This document shows, one piece after another, positions 53,601 through 61,021 of a stretch of DNA of 64,000 bases; position 1 is the stretch's first letter, and the number at the start of each line of letters is the position of its first letter. The DNA is from Saccharothrix sp. ALI-22-I (lineage in GTDB: Bacteria > Actinomycetota > Actinomycetes > Mycobacteriales > Pseudonocardiaceae). Location: positions 1-64,000 of the forward strand of contig NZ_MTQP01000037.1 in NCBI RefSeq assembly GCF_001984175.1, in the 5' to 3' direction. The notes below the pieces were generated by a model. That model was given only the letters and a program-made list of their open reading frames with translations. It ran no database searches and was not told the DNA's origin. The translations under genes and the position numbers were made by a program.

Positions 53601-55862
53601 CTGATACCCGGCGGACTCGTGCAAGTCCTGGTAGTCGACCCTGATCAGGCCGGTCTGTTCCAGGTTCGGCATGGTGATCCGCCAGCCGCTTTCCAGGTCC
53701 TGGTAGACGCGGTGGGCGACGACCTCGCGCAACGCCCGCCAAGCCGTGTCCTGCCGGCTGAACAAGGCGTCCTTGGCCTGGGCAAAGTCGGTGAACTCCA
53801 GCTTCAGAGCGTCCACGACCTCGCGGCCCAACTCGTCGAAGGTCAGCCCGCCGGCACCCGCGTCCAGAGCAGCTCGGTACAGCGCTCCGCGCAGCTGCGC
53901 CACCTGCACGAAGTCGTTGAAGTGACCCGCTTGGAGGCTCGCGTCCTGTCGGTTGTCGACGAAGGTGAGCAGCTTGCGCGCGTCGGTCGGCAGCTCGGCC
54001 TCCGGAAACTCACGCAGGCTGCGGACGATGCTGGCTCCGACCACGCTCACGGCGGAGCTGCGGCCCTCCACGTCCAGCGTGGCCAGTTTCGCGAAGTCGC
54101 GACCACGCACCTGTTCGTACGAGACCCGACAGCGCAGGCAGAACAGGAACGGGCTGGGCACATAGGCGGCGCGCAAGCCCTCGCCGGGGTCCTTCTCGTG
54201 CCCGTCGATGCCGACCCATACGTCTCTCGGCACGTACTTGCGTCTGCTTGGCACCACTTCGGGATGGCCGTCCGAGGTCTCGGTCATCCACGAGTTCGGC
54301 AGCCGGTTGTCGAACTCCAAGTCCAGCCGCCACGGCAGGTCGCTACTGACGTACAGGTAACCGTTGTTGTCGTCACCGCCGCTGGCATCGTGATCCTGGC
54401 GGGGTTCGTACCGGGTGACACCGTGACGCGCGGTGCGCGCGACGACCAGGTAGTCCTGACCGCATTCGCGGCAGAACGCCAACGGCAGCAGCACCTTTTC
54501 CGGCTCGTTCGGCGCCACCAACTGGTACTTGCCGACTATGCGACGCTCGGATTCCGGTTCCAGGCTGACGTGGACGCTGTCCCCCTTGGACAGGAACTGA
54601 TGGAGGCGGAACGCGAACAGCGGCCGCCCCGTTTCGGGATCGCGGACGTTGCTGCCCGCTTGCAGCACCCTTCGGATGGCATCGGCGCACGTCGCCGCGT
54701 TTAGTTCGGTGAGCGTTGACAAATCCTCAGCCGCCACTTCGACCTTGACGGGTGCCTGCCTGACGAGGGCTCCAGTGCTATGGTCGGTGGTCAATCCGAA
54801 GGTGGACTCCACCCACACTGCCAGTGGGTCGACACGCAGTTCCTCGAAGGACATGCCGAAGTGGTCGTGGTCGACGGCAGCCGTCAGCGCCCCGGTCCCG
54901 GGCGAGGTGTCCGCAGTGGCCCGAACCAACGTTTCACCGATCACGTGGTCCGGCTTTACAGGCGCCCCGAACAGGCGACCGGCTACCTCGGCCACAACAG
55001 CACGCCGTTCGGTGATCGTGCCCTCGGTGGACATGGTCGCCGAGGTGCCGACGCACTGGAGGCCCGGCGCCTCGCAGGCGTCGCGAACACGCCTGACCAG
55101 CATAGCCACGTCGGCCCCTTGACGGCCGCGATAAGTGTGCAACTCATCGAGCACCAGAAAACTCAACCCTTGAGCGGCACGGATGAGCTTGGCCCGTTCC
55201 CGGGGCCTGGTCAGGACCAGGTCGAGCATGACGTAGTTGGTGAGCAGGATGTCGGGCGGATTGCTGAGGATCCGCTCCTTCTCCCGCTCGGACTCCTGAC
55301 CCGTGTAACGCTCGAAGGTCACCGGAGGCGTATCGGCGGGATAGCCGAAGGCGAGGAACTTCTCCAGTTCATGCCGCTGACTGTTGGCCAACGCGTTCAT
55401 CGGATAGACGACGATCGCTTTGATGCCTTTTCGACGATCACCACGCAGCACATGGTCAACGATCGGCACGATGTAGGACAGACTTTTCCCTGAGCCGGTA
55501 CCCGTGGTGAGAACGTAGTTGTGACCTTGCCGGGCGACCTCTACCGCCTCCCGCTGGTGCCTGTGCAGGGTCAGGGGACGGCGACCAGGATCTTCGGAGT
55601 GCCCTTTGACCCGGAAGATTCGTTCGCATTCCGGGTGCAGTACGCCATCGTGGACCAAGGCGTCGATCGAGCCGCCAGAGGCGAAACTGGGATTCAGCGA
55701 GACCCAGGGATCGGGCCATTGCCGCCCCCTGGCGAGTTCCACGTCGACATAGTCTCGAACCCTGGTATCGCGGATTCCGACGAAGGCCGACGTGAAGCCA
55801 CGGTAGTCGTCGACCAATCGCGCTCGCACGTCGAAGATGTCACGCACCGGCTGATCCTTCAT
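50655..55862 (-). CDS. DrmA-DrmB-like helicase with DUF1998 and C-terminal nuclease domain
   Basis: A 1,735-residue multi-domain protein. A DEAD/DEAH-type helicase comes first: GTGSGKSLSY (about 121-130), LVLDELHTYRGRQGAD (about 238), GTSATMS, and late motifs ELGVDIASLNAVGMRN and YAQRSGRAGRSGQ (about 1010-1040). Zinc-like Cys groups follow (CRECG and CLRC earlier, then CPSCGYHH...CDSCD). The DUF1998-type region (about 1450-1600) ends in CELACYDCLLSYGNQ. The last ~100 residues hold RPDFVYHL, VAVFVDGPKHDD and GWAVVRVRYDDDW, a Vsr/DUF559-like nuclease core. In known DISARM, DrmA (helicase) and DrmB (DUF1998) are separate and DrmC is a phospholipase-D protein; here the first two look fused and the nuclease is new. 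Druantia DruE is an alternative relative. Confidence 0.88.
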   Translation of the reverse strand: MKDQPVRDIFDVRARLVDDYRGFTSAFVGIRDTRVRDYVDVELARGRQWPDPWVSLNPSFASGGSIDALVHDGVLHPECERIFRVKGHSEDPGRRPLTLHRHQREAVEVARQGHNYVLTTGTGSGKSLSYIVPIVDHVLRGDRRKGIKAIVVYPMNALANSQRHELEKFLAFGYPADTPPVTFERYTGQESEREKERILSNPPDILLTNYVMLDLVLTRPRERAKLIRAAQGLSFLVLDELHTYRGRQGADVAMLVRRVRDACEAPGLQCVGTSATMSTEGTITERRAVVAEVAGRLFGAPVKPDHVIGETLVRATADTSPGTGALTAAVDHDHFGMSFEELRVDPLAVWVESTFGLTTDHSTGALVRQAPVKVEVAAEDLSTLTELNAATCADAIRRVLQAGSNVRDPETGRPLFAFRLHQFLSKGDSVHVSLEPESERRIVGKYQLVAPNEPEKVLLPLAFCRECGQDYLVVARTARHGVTRYEPRQDHDASGGDDNNGYLYVSSDLPWRLDLEFDNRLPNSWMTETSDGHPEVVPSRRKYVPRDVWVGIDGHEKDPGEGLRAAYVPSPFLFCLRCRVSYEQVRGRDFAKLATLDVEGRSSAVSVVGASIVRSLREFPEAELPTDARKLLTFVDNRQDASLQAGHFNDFVQVAQLRGALYRAALDAGAGGLTFDELGREVVDALKLEFTDFAQAKDALFSRQDTAWRALREVVAHRVYQDLESGWRITMPNLEQTGLIRVDYQDLHESAGYQPFWQDKYPVLRDAPDGLREEIGRALLNEFRRVLALAVESFSQDGFERLRNRSGQLLEGPWALGERESEPKVGYAFVRSGRPGGPRRELNLTGRSAFGRYLINHPELKAVNGGHKLGREDAEKVIRDLLAVFERQGIVTVAIPADKAGAPGYQLMTSAIILRPGDGTAGALDPVRRSYDADTAPRTNAFFVHLYRELAGALAGLEAKEHTAQVDPEQRQEREAAFRKGDLPLMYCSPTMELGVDIASLNAVGMRNVPPTPANYAQRSGRAGRSGQPALVVTYCATGNSHDQYYFARQERMVAGAVEPPRLDLANEDLVRSHVQAIWLAETGQSLGGAINKLLTVEDRELPVLPEVQAVISDQGAQRRAVQRARAVVGDMPRLAGVSWWYEGWIEDVVAAAPHQFDRALARWRSMYRNAQAERDKQHRLVGDHSATPQARDRAATRRRVAENQIKLLCNEDSDTFQSDFYAYRYFASEGFLPGYSFPRLPLAAYIPGHRKWRSEGNYIQRPRFLAINEFGPGALIYHEGARYQVTQVQLPVTSSGETSLDTDEARRCPSCGYHHKAQPGTDRCDSCDSLLAPIRSNLLQLQTVFTRRRERISSDEEERRRAGFEKETSYRFTDHGDRPGHLDAEFVDAEGKPLAHLAYGDTATIRVTNLGHRRRKNREDIGFWLDTVTGRWLAAKDAPDAVPGDDELVEAGEVERKMKVIPFVEDRRNILVFRAARGLDHETATTLRYALERGIEATFQLEDVELVSEALPDDQDHGRTLFIESAEGGAGVLRRLQTERGDLARVAQAALEIMHFNPKTGQDTQQSTPDERCELACYDCLLSYGNQSDHRLINRHKVRELLVEFASGSTVPAGSGVSRDKQAELLTYASDSGLERDFVAWLREHQYRLPDEAQVVVEAARARPDFVYHLKGGAVAVFVDGPKHDDSSVAERDEDAEERLMDYGWAVVRVRYDDDWSSVVARHASVFGAGSGAR

Positions 55863-56182
55863 TACTCACCACCCCCGGCCCTACCGTACCGATCCACTCC
55901 GCTGGACGCAGGAGTTCGCGACTTGCGCGCGTATACGCGCTCATCTCTCGTTCCGCTCTCGTTGAGCACCGCAGCGAAGGTCATGTGCATCGCAGTGTTG
56001 TCGGCATCTTCCGGGTACAGGAGGTCGATCCATGACAGTCCGGATTCGCCTGAACACACATACGTCCCGGTCCACGAGCCACATCCCGTTCCGCCAGGTC
56101 GACCCTCGTGGAGGAACCTACACACCAGGTCGGTGGCGCCGTTCCCCTGCTGGACCACCACCGATTCTTGCTGCATCACCAC
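55862..56182 (-). CDS. Small leader ORF of the DISARM-like operon
   Basis: A 106-residue reading frame starting at GTG 56182, GTG 56179 or ATG 56176. Its TAA stop shares one base with the start of the large helicase (TAATG), a hallmark of translational coupling. Contents: QQGNGATDLVCRFLHEGRPGG, TGCGSWTGTYVCSG, then a polar Arg/Ser-rich tail. It has two Cys and no membrane segment or known domain. It could be a small fourth component or simply a coupling leader. The region is less GC-rich than its surroundings, which also weakens coding statistics. Confidence 0.5.
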   Translation of the reverse strand: MVMQQESVVVQQGNGATDLVCRFLHEGRPGGTGCGSWTGTYVCSGESGLSWIDLLYPEDADNTAMHMTFAAVLNESGTRDERVYARKSRTPASSGVDRYGRAGGGE

Positions 56183-56369
56183 CGTCTAGCGGCCTGCGCA
56201 CACGTGTATCCCGTGCGACGGACGTCGACCGATTGCTCGACCGGTGCATCGTCCACCGACCGATAAACGTCACATGCCGTAGTCGTTGTCACCCGATTGA
56301 AGTAACACCCGTGTCGACCGAGGCGCCACATGCCACTCAGGCTATGGGCATGGTCCGACGCCCAGAGCG

Positions 56370-57578
56370 TCAAGTTCGAACCTGATCGGATCGGGGAACG
56401 CCCAGCGCCAGCACGGCGGTGTCGTCTTCGACGCCCTTGCCGAGCCCGGCCAGCAGGTCCACCAGGGCGTCGACGATGCCCGTCGCGCTGGTCGGCGCGA
56501 GGGTGGCCGCGAACTCCAGCAGCGCCTCTTCGCTGTAACGGGTGGTGTCGCCGGTTCGGGCTTCGGTGAGGCCGTCGGAGTACAACACGAACGTGTCACC
56601 GGCGGCCAAGTGGATGGTGGTGGTGACCACGCGTGCGTCGGGCAGGATGCCGATGAGCTGGCCGCCGGGCGTCTCCACGTACTCGACGGTGCCGTCCGCG
56701 CGCAGCAGCAGGCCGGGCGGGTGGCCGCCGGCGGCGACGGTGAGCGTGCAGCCGTCCGGTTCGACGGTGAGCACGCCGAACGTCACCGTGCAGAAACGCG
56801 CGCGCCCGTCCTCGTGCTCCTGGTTGAGCACGGTGTTGAGGTTGGTGAGCACCGCGACCGGGTCCGGGTCGTACACGGCCGCCGAACGCAGGGTGTAGCG
56901 GGTCAGCGACGTCACCGCCGCCGCGCCGGCTCCCTTGCCGCACACATCGCCGAGGAACAACGCCCACCTGCCGTCCGCCAACGGGAACACGTCGTAGAAG
57001 TCGCCGCCGACCTCGAACGGTGACGCGTGGTGGTAGTGCGTGGCGATCTCCACACCCGGCACGGTCGGCAGCACCGGCGGCAACAGGGTGCGCTGGAGGG
57101 TGGTGGCGAGCCGCCGGATCTCGTCGCGTTCCCGCTCGGCCTCCTGCCGGGCGCGCAGCAGTTCGCGTTCGTAGGTGCGGCGGTCACGCGCGTCGAACAC
57201 CGTGGTGCGGATCAGCAGCGGCTCGCCGTCACTTCCCGTCTTGACCGTGGAGTTCACCATCACCGGCAGCCGCGTGCCGTCGGCCGCGATCACCTCCATC
57301 GCCACGCCGCGGACCTCGCCCTGCATCCGCAGCAACGGGGCGAAATGGGTCTCGTGGTAGAGCTTGCCGCCGACGGTGAGCAGATCGGCGAACCGCCGCC
57401 GTCCCACCAGTTCCTCGCGCCGGTAACCCAGCCACCGCAGCAGGGTGCCGTTCACCTTCGCGATGTGCCCGTCCAGCGAGGTGGACAGGTAGCCGCACGG
57501 CGCGTTCTCGTAGAGGTCCTCCGCGCTGTCCTCCAACAGTGCGGAGAAAGCGTCGTGGTCCGGATCGTTCTCTGTCAC
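56370..57578 (-). CDS. RsbP-like PAS-domain PP2C/SpoIIE-type serine phosphatase
   Basis: A 402-residue phosphatase. GTG 57578 overlaps the upstream hydrolase stop (GTGA). The PAS domain (about 20-140) has ENAPCGYLSTSLDGHIAKVNGTLLRWLGYRREELVGR. A short coiled segment (RQEAERERDEIRRLATTLQRTLLPP) leads to the phosphatase domain with EVGGDFYDVFPL, LFLGDVCGKGAGAA and FVLYSDGLTEA, which carry the metal-binding Asp residues. Together with the adjacent RsbQ-like hydrolase it matches the Bacillus energy-stress pair RsbP-RsbQ, which dephosphorylates an anti-anti-sigma factor. No sigma-factor gene lies nearby. Confidence 0.92.
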   Translation of the reverse strand: MTENDPDHDAFSALLEDSAEDLYENAPCGYLSTSLDGHIAKVNGTLLRWLGYRREELVGRRRFADLLTVGGKLYHETHFAPLLRMQGEVRGVAMEVIAADGTRLPVMVNSTVKTGSDGEPLLIRTTVFDARDRRTYERELLRARQEAERERDEIRRLATTLQRTLLPPVLPTVPGVEIATHYHHASPFEVGGDFYDVFPLADGRWALFLGDVCGKGAGAAAVTSLTRYTLRSAAVYDPDPVAVLTNLNTVLNQEHEDGRARFCTVTFGVLTVEPDGCTLTVAAGGHPPGLLLRADGTVEYVETPGGQLIGILPDARVVTTTIHLAAGDTFVLYSDGLTEARTGDTTRYSEEALLEFAATLAPTSATGIVDALVDLLAGLGKGVEDDTAVLALGVPRSDQVRT

Positions 57579-58384
57579 CGCGGGCTCGTCACGAAGCGCA
57601 GTATGGCGTCCGCGGTGGCTTCCGGGGCGCTGAGCTGGGGGCAGTGGCCGGTGGCGTCGAGCGTGACGAGCGTGCTGCCGGGAATTTGAGCGTGGACGAA
57701 CGCGCCGACCGCGCGTGGCGCGATCACGTCCTGCGCGCACTCCACCACCAGCGTCGGAACGGTGACCCGCGCCAGGTCCGCCCGGTTGTCGGACAGGAAC
57801 GTCGTGCGGGCGAAAACCCTGGCCACCTCCGGGTCCGTGCGGCAGAAGCTGTTGGTCAGCTCCGCGCCCAGCTCGGGCCGGTCGGGGGTGCCCATGATGA
57901 CCGGTGCCATCGTCGCCGACCAGCCGAGGTAGTTGCTCTCCAGCGAGTCGAGCAGCTCCTCGATGTCGGCGGCGCTGAACCCGCCCCGGTAGTCACCGTC
58001 GTCGATGTAGCGCGGCGACGGCGTGAGCAGCACGAGCTTGCCGAACCGCGCCGGCTCCGCGGCCACCGCCAGCACCCCGATCATCGCCGACACCGAGTGC
58101 CCCACGAACACCACGTCGCGCACGTCCAGCTCACGGCAGATGTCCAGCACATCGGAGGCGTACGCGTCCAGCGTCGAGTACGGCCCCGCGTCCCACGCCG
58201 AGAGATCGGACCGCCCCGCCCCGACGTGATCGAACAACACCACCCGGCACTTCTCGGCCAGCGCCGGCACCACCAGCCGCCACAGGTTCTGATCGCACCC
58301 GAAACCGTGCGCGAGCATCACCACGGGGCCGTCGTCGTTACCCGTGACGACCACGTTGTTCCTGGTCCGCGCGTCCATCAGCAC
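57575..58384 (-). CDS. RsbQ-like alpha/beta hydrolase
   Basis: A 269-residue alpha/beta hydrolase resembling RsbQ along its full length: MLAHGFGCDQNLWR, FDHVGAGRSDLSA, the nucleophile elbow GHSVSAMIG, LTPSPRYIDDGDYRGGF, NYLGWSATMAPVIMG, FCRTDPEVARVFA and the catalytic His in DATGHCPQLS. In Bacillus, RsbQ is the upstream activator of RsbP and is thought to process a small hydrophobic signal. The gene overlaps the phosphatase gene by 4 bp, so the signalling pair is conserved here. Confidence 0.92.
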   Translation of the reverse strand: MLMDARTRNNVVVTGNDDGPVVMLAHGFGCDQNLWRLVVPALAEKCRVVLFDHVGAGRSDLSAWDAGPYSTLDAYASDVLDICRELDVRDVVFVGHSVSAMIGVLAVAAEPARFGKLVLLTPSPRYIDDGDYRGGFSAADIEELLDSLESNYLGWSATMAPVIMGTPDRPELGAELTNSFCRTDPEVARVFARTTFLSDNRADLARVTVPTLVVECAQDVIAPRAVGAFVHAQIPGSTLVTLDATGHCPQLSAPEATADAILRFVTSPR

Positions 58385-58456
58385 ATCCTGTCACCCGTGG
58401 TCGGTGATACCCGGCCGTCCGTTCTTCATGCATCGGCGGAGGGGAAGAATGCGGCG

Positions 58457-59265
58457 GTGTCGCATGCTGACCTGCCAAGCCTCACCGACTTGCGCGCCGC
58501 CCTGATCGAGCACGAGGCCCCTGCCGAGGCGCTGCGCATCGTGGACACCTCCAGCAACGCGGTCGAAGCCCTCGAACTGCTGGCCGAAGCCGGCCTGCTG
58601 CCGTTCTCCGGCCATCCGGTGGCCGCCCTTGTCGAAAGTTTCGCGCCCCTGCTCGAACCGGGGTGCGGTCCCCTCGCCGCGGAGCTGTCCGGCTCGGAGT
58701 TCCTCGGCTTGCTGCGTGACGGCATCGCCGAGGAAGACCTGGTTGACGCGCTGGCCTCGATGATCGGCGACGCCGAGGCCTTCGGGTCCCGGGAGGCGCT
58801 GGCGATGTTGAGGGTGTTCGCGGTGCTCGCACCGCCGGAGGTGCGTCCGATGGCGGCCGAAGCGGCCGACCGGCTCGTCGCGTCCGGGCTGAAGGACCCG
58901 ACGTGAGTGCGGACGATCGGCAGGCCGCGGGTCGGCGCCTGCTTCGGCTACGCGGACACCTTCGGCTCGCAGGAGGGTGTCGCACTCACCTTCACCTACG
59001 GCCGCAAGTCGCACGCCCTGGTCCTGCTGATCGACTACGACCTCGGCGGAGGCGTGAAGGACTGTTCGTCTCCGACCGCCCCGACATGATCAGGGCCGGC
59101 TACCGTGAAGCCGCCGAGCAGCCCGGCTTCGCCTACCGCGATTACTCGCCGGACGAGGCGCGGGCGATCGTGGAACGGGCGTTGGCGAACGAGCCTTGTC
59201 CGGTCGAGGAGGATCAGGTGGAGGATGTGCGCCTCAACCTGGACCTGGTACAAAGGCGGAGTTCC
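58457..59265 (+). pseudogene. Broken gene for a conserved actinobacterial hypothetical protein
   Basis: The first 149 residues (from GTG 58457, VSHADLPSLTDLRAALIEHE) end at a TGA (58904-58906). The same frame then continues VRTIGRPRVGACFGYADTF through FTYGRKSHALVLLIDYDLGGGVKDC. In the pattern expected, the stop replaces a Trp codon (DPT-W-V). After GGGVKDC near 59058 the frame is lost; restoring one base gives FVSDRPDMIRAGYREAAE, RDYSPDEARAIVERAL and CPVEEDQVEDVRLNLDLVQ. So one nonsense change and one single-base deletion split an otherwise recognisable protein. Function unknown. A sequencing error could account for one or both lesions. Confidence 0.8.
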
Positions 59266-59269
59266 GCGC

Positions 59270-59299
59270 CGACCACCGACACTGGAATGTCGGTGGTCG
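59270..59299 (+). terminator. Hairpin after the pseudogene
   Basis: CGACCACCGACA (59270-59281) and TGTCGGTGGTCG (59288-59299) form a perfect 12-bp stem with a CTGGAA loop. It lies just before the next gene's promoter. Confidence 0.75.
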
Positions 59300-59303
59300 C
59301 GGT

Positions 59304-59309
59304 TACCGT
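59304..59309 (+). promoter_or_regulatory. Leaderless -10 element (TACCGT)
   Basis: TACCGT fits TANNNT and ends 7 nt before ATG 59317, the spacing of a leaderless transcript. No ribosome site precedes that ATG, which agrees. Confidence 0.5.
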
Positions 59310-59316
59310 GCCGAGC

Positions 59317-59952
59317 ATGAGGATGTCGAACGCCACCGAGCTGACCGACGACCACCACGCCCAGCTGGCCGAGCTCGGGCTGAGAGTCGACCACCTGGAC
59401 GAAGCGATCTGGGCCGGGGTGGACGCGCGGGCGTCCGCGCCGCCGTTGGGGCCGACCAACGGGGCCGGGTTGCTGGACTGGATCCACCGCGTCGGCAGGC
59501 TCCGCGAAGTGCTCGTCGCCGAGGGGTGGACGCGGGTCGACAAGTGGAACGCCGGGCTCGTCCAGCACCCCACCAAACCGGTCGTGCTGGGCACCCTCCA
59601 GGGCAACCGCCACACCGGCACGCTCGGCGCTCCCCTGCGCAGCGACTACGCCAAAGGCCCCGCCATCGCCGCGATGATGCGCGGCAACGACCGGGACCAG
59701 TTCACGCTGTTCGACTCGCTTCACACGCACGAGTGGAAGCTGTGGTTCCTGGTCACCTACCCCCACCAGGAGGGTGACCGGCTGGTCGTGCTGCGCGAGG
59801 TGGCGCAGCCGGAGCCCACGCCGCAGGGCCAGGTGGTGGACCGGTGGGCGCACCGGATCACGTTGCCTCCCTTGGTGTTCGGCCCACTGCCCACACCACG
59901 CGGCACGGACGGTCCCGACGACATCGACGTCACCGTCACGCTGCGCGGGTAG
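59317..59952 (+). CDS. Hypothetical protein paired with an XRE/ImmA-IrrE gene
   Basis: A 211-residue soluble protein from ATG 59317 (a second ATG at 59323). It starts RMSNATELTDDHHAQLAELG and has LGPTNGAGLLDWIHRVGRLREVLVAEGW, LGTLQGNRHTGTLGAPLRSDYAKGP, FDSLHTHEWKLWFLVTYPHQEGD and a Pro-rich end. No domain is recognised. Upstream in-frame sequence belongs to the pseudogene and the terminator hairpin. The XRE/ImmA-IrrE gene begins 25 bp downstream, so the two probably form a regulatory or toxin-antitoxin-like pair. Confidence 0.72.
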   Translation: MRMSNATELTDDHHAQLAELGLRVDHLDEAIWAGVDARASAPPLGPTNGAGLLDWIHRVGRLREVLVAEGWTRVDKWNAGLVQHPTKPVVLGTLQGNRHTGTLGAPLRSDYAKGPAIAAMMRGNDRDQFTLFDSLHTHEWKLWFLVTYPHQEGDRLVVLREVAQPEPTPQGQVVDRWAHRITLPPLVFGPLPTPRGTDGPDDIDVTVTLRG

Positions 59953-59977
59953 GCGCGGGTGCGAGAATGGCGCGATC

Positions 59978-60994
59978 ATGCTCACGCCCTCCCGCCTCGT
60001 CCTGGCCCGGACCCGTCGCGGTCTCACCGCGGTGGAGTTGGCGCGCAAGGCCCGCACGAGCCCGGCGAGCATCGGCGACTACGAGCACGGCCGCCGCCAA
60101 CCACGACCGGCCACCACCGCCAGGCTCACCGAGGCCCTCGGCTTCCAGGCGGGCTTCCTCGAAGCCGACGACGTGCCGGACATCGAGGTGGCGTTCACCA
60201 GACCGGCGTCCAAGCGGCAACGGGACGCCGCGGTCAGCGCCGCCCGCCTGGCCCTCGGCTTCGACGCCTGGCTGACCCGAGCCTTCACGTTCCCCGACCC
60301 GGACGTGCCGACGTGGGAGCACCCCGACCCGGAGACCGCCGCCGAGATGGTGCGCGCCCGGTGGAGCATCCCGCACCGCCCCGCGCCCAACATGGTGCAC
60401 CTGCTGGAAGCGCACGGCGTCCGGGTCTTCTCCCTCCCTCAGGACTGCGCCGCCGCGGGCCCGTTCTCCTTCCGCCACGCCGGCACCCCGTACGTCTTCC
60501 TGGACCCGACGGCCTCCCCCGACCAGGCCCGCTTCGACGTCACCCGCGAACTCGGCCACCTCACCCGCACCGACGACGCGCAAACGTTCGCGACCGCCTT
60601 CTTGCTGCCGAAAGCCGGTGTGCTGGCCGCCGTCCCCCGAGGCGCGCTCACCGAACAGGTCCTCGCCCACAGCGCCACCTGGCACGTCTCCCCACTCGCC
60701 CTCGCCCACCGCCTCCACGCCCTCGGCCTGCTCACCCGCCCGCAACACGCGACCGTGTGCGCCCAACTCGCCCGCCGCACCACCGGCATGGCCCGCCGCG
60801 AGACGTCCCAAGTGCTCACCAAGGTCTTCCGCACGCTGCGCGCCCAGGGCACCACCCCGCACGACATCGCGCGCGAACTCCTGCTCGACGCGGAAGAGCT
60901 GAACGGACTCGTGTTCGGCCTAGTCCTCACCGCCCTACCTGGCCAGGGCGACCACGGCCACGCCGGCAAACCGCACCTCACCCTCGTCCGCTGA
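59978..60994 (+). CDS. XRE regulator with degenerate ImmA/IrrE metallopeptidase domain
   Basis: A 338-residue protein. The N-terminal helix-turn-helix (LVLARTRRGLTAVELARKARTSPASIGDYEHGRRQP) is followed by an ImmA/IrrE-like region: MVHLLEAHGVRVFSLP, YVFLDPTASPDQARFDVTRELGHL and ATAFLLP. In active family members the core is HELGH; here the first His is Arg190 (codon CGC), while Glu191 and His194 remain, so zinc binding and proteolysis are doubtful. Active relatives cleave repressors during stress or mobile-element induction. Start ATG 59978, 25 bp after the partner gene. Confidence 0.88.
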   Translation: MLTPSRLVLARTRRGLTAVELARKARTSPASIGDYEHGRRQPRPATTARLTEALGFQAGFLEADDVPDIEVAFTRPASKRQRDAAVSAARLALGFDAWLTRAFTFPDPDVPTWEHPDPETAAEMVRARWSIPHRPAPNMVHLLEAHGVRVFSLPQDCAAAGPFSFRHAGTPYVFLDPTASPDQARFDVTRELGHLTRTDDAQTFATAFLLPKAGVLAAVPRGALTEQVLAHSATWHVSPLALAHRLHALGLLTRPQHATVCAQLARRTTGMARRETSQVLTKVFRTLRAQGTTPHDIARELLLDAEELNGLVFGLVLTALPGQGDHGHAGKPHLTLVR

Positions 60995-61021
60995 AACCAG
61001 GCGGGGCCTGCTCGTCCTCGC

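Noticed and set aside
43731..55862. BREX or Pgl system
   Set aside because: The methylase resembles PglX, but no PglZ, BrxC or Lon-like gene is present; the DUF1998 helicase and SNF2 helicase favour a DISARM-type system.
35463..56182. Integrated phage or integrative element
   Set aside because: No integrase, transposase, phage structural gene, tRNA attachment site or flanking direct repeats were seen.
58904..58906. TGA as a possible selenocysteine codon
   Set aside because: The expected residue is Trp, there is a second frame lesion 150 bp later, and no selenocysteine insertion structure is evident.
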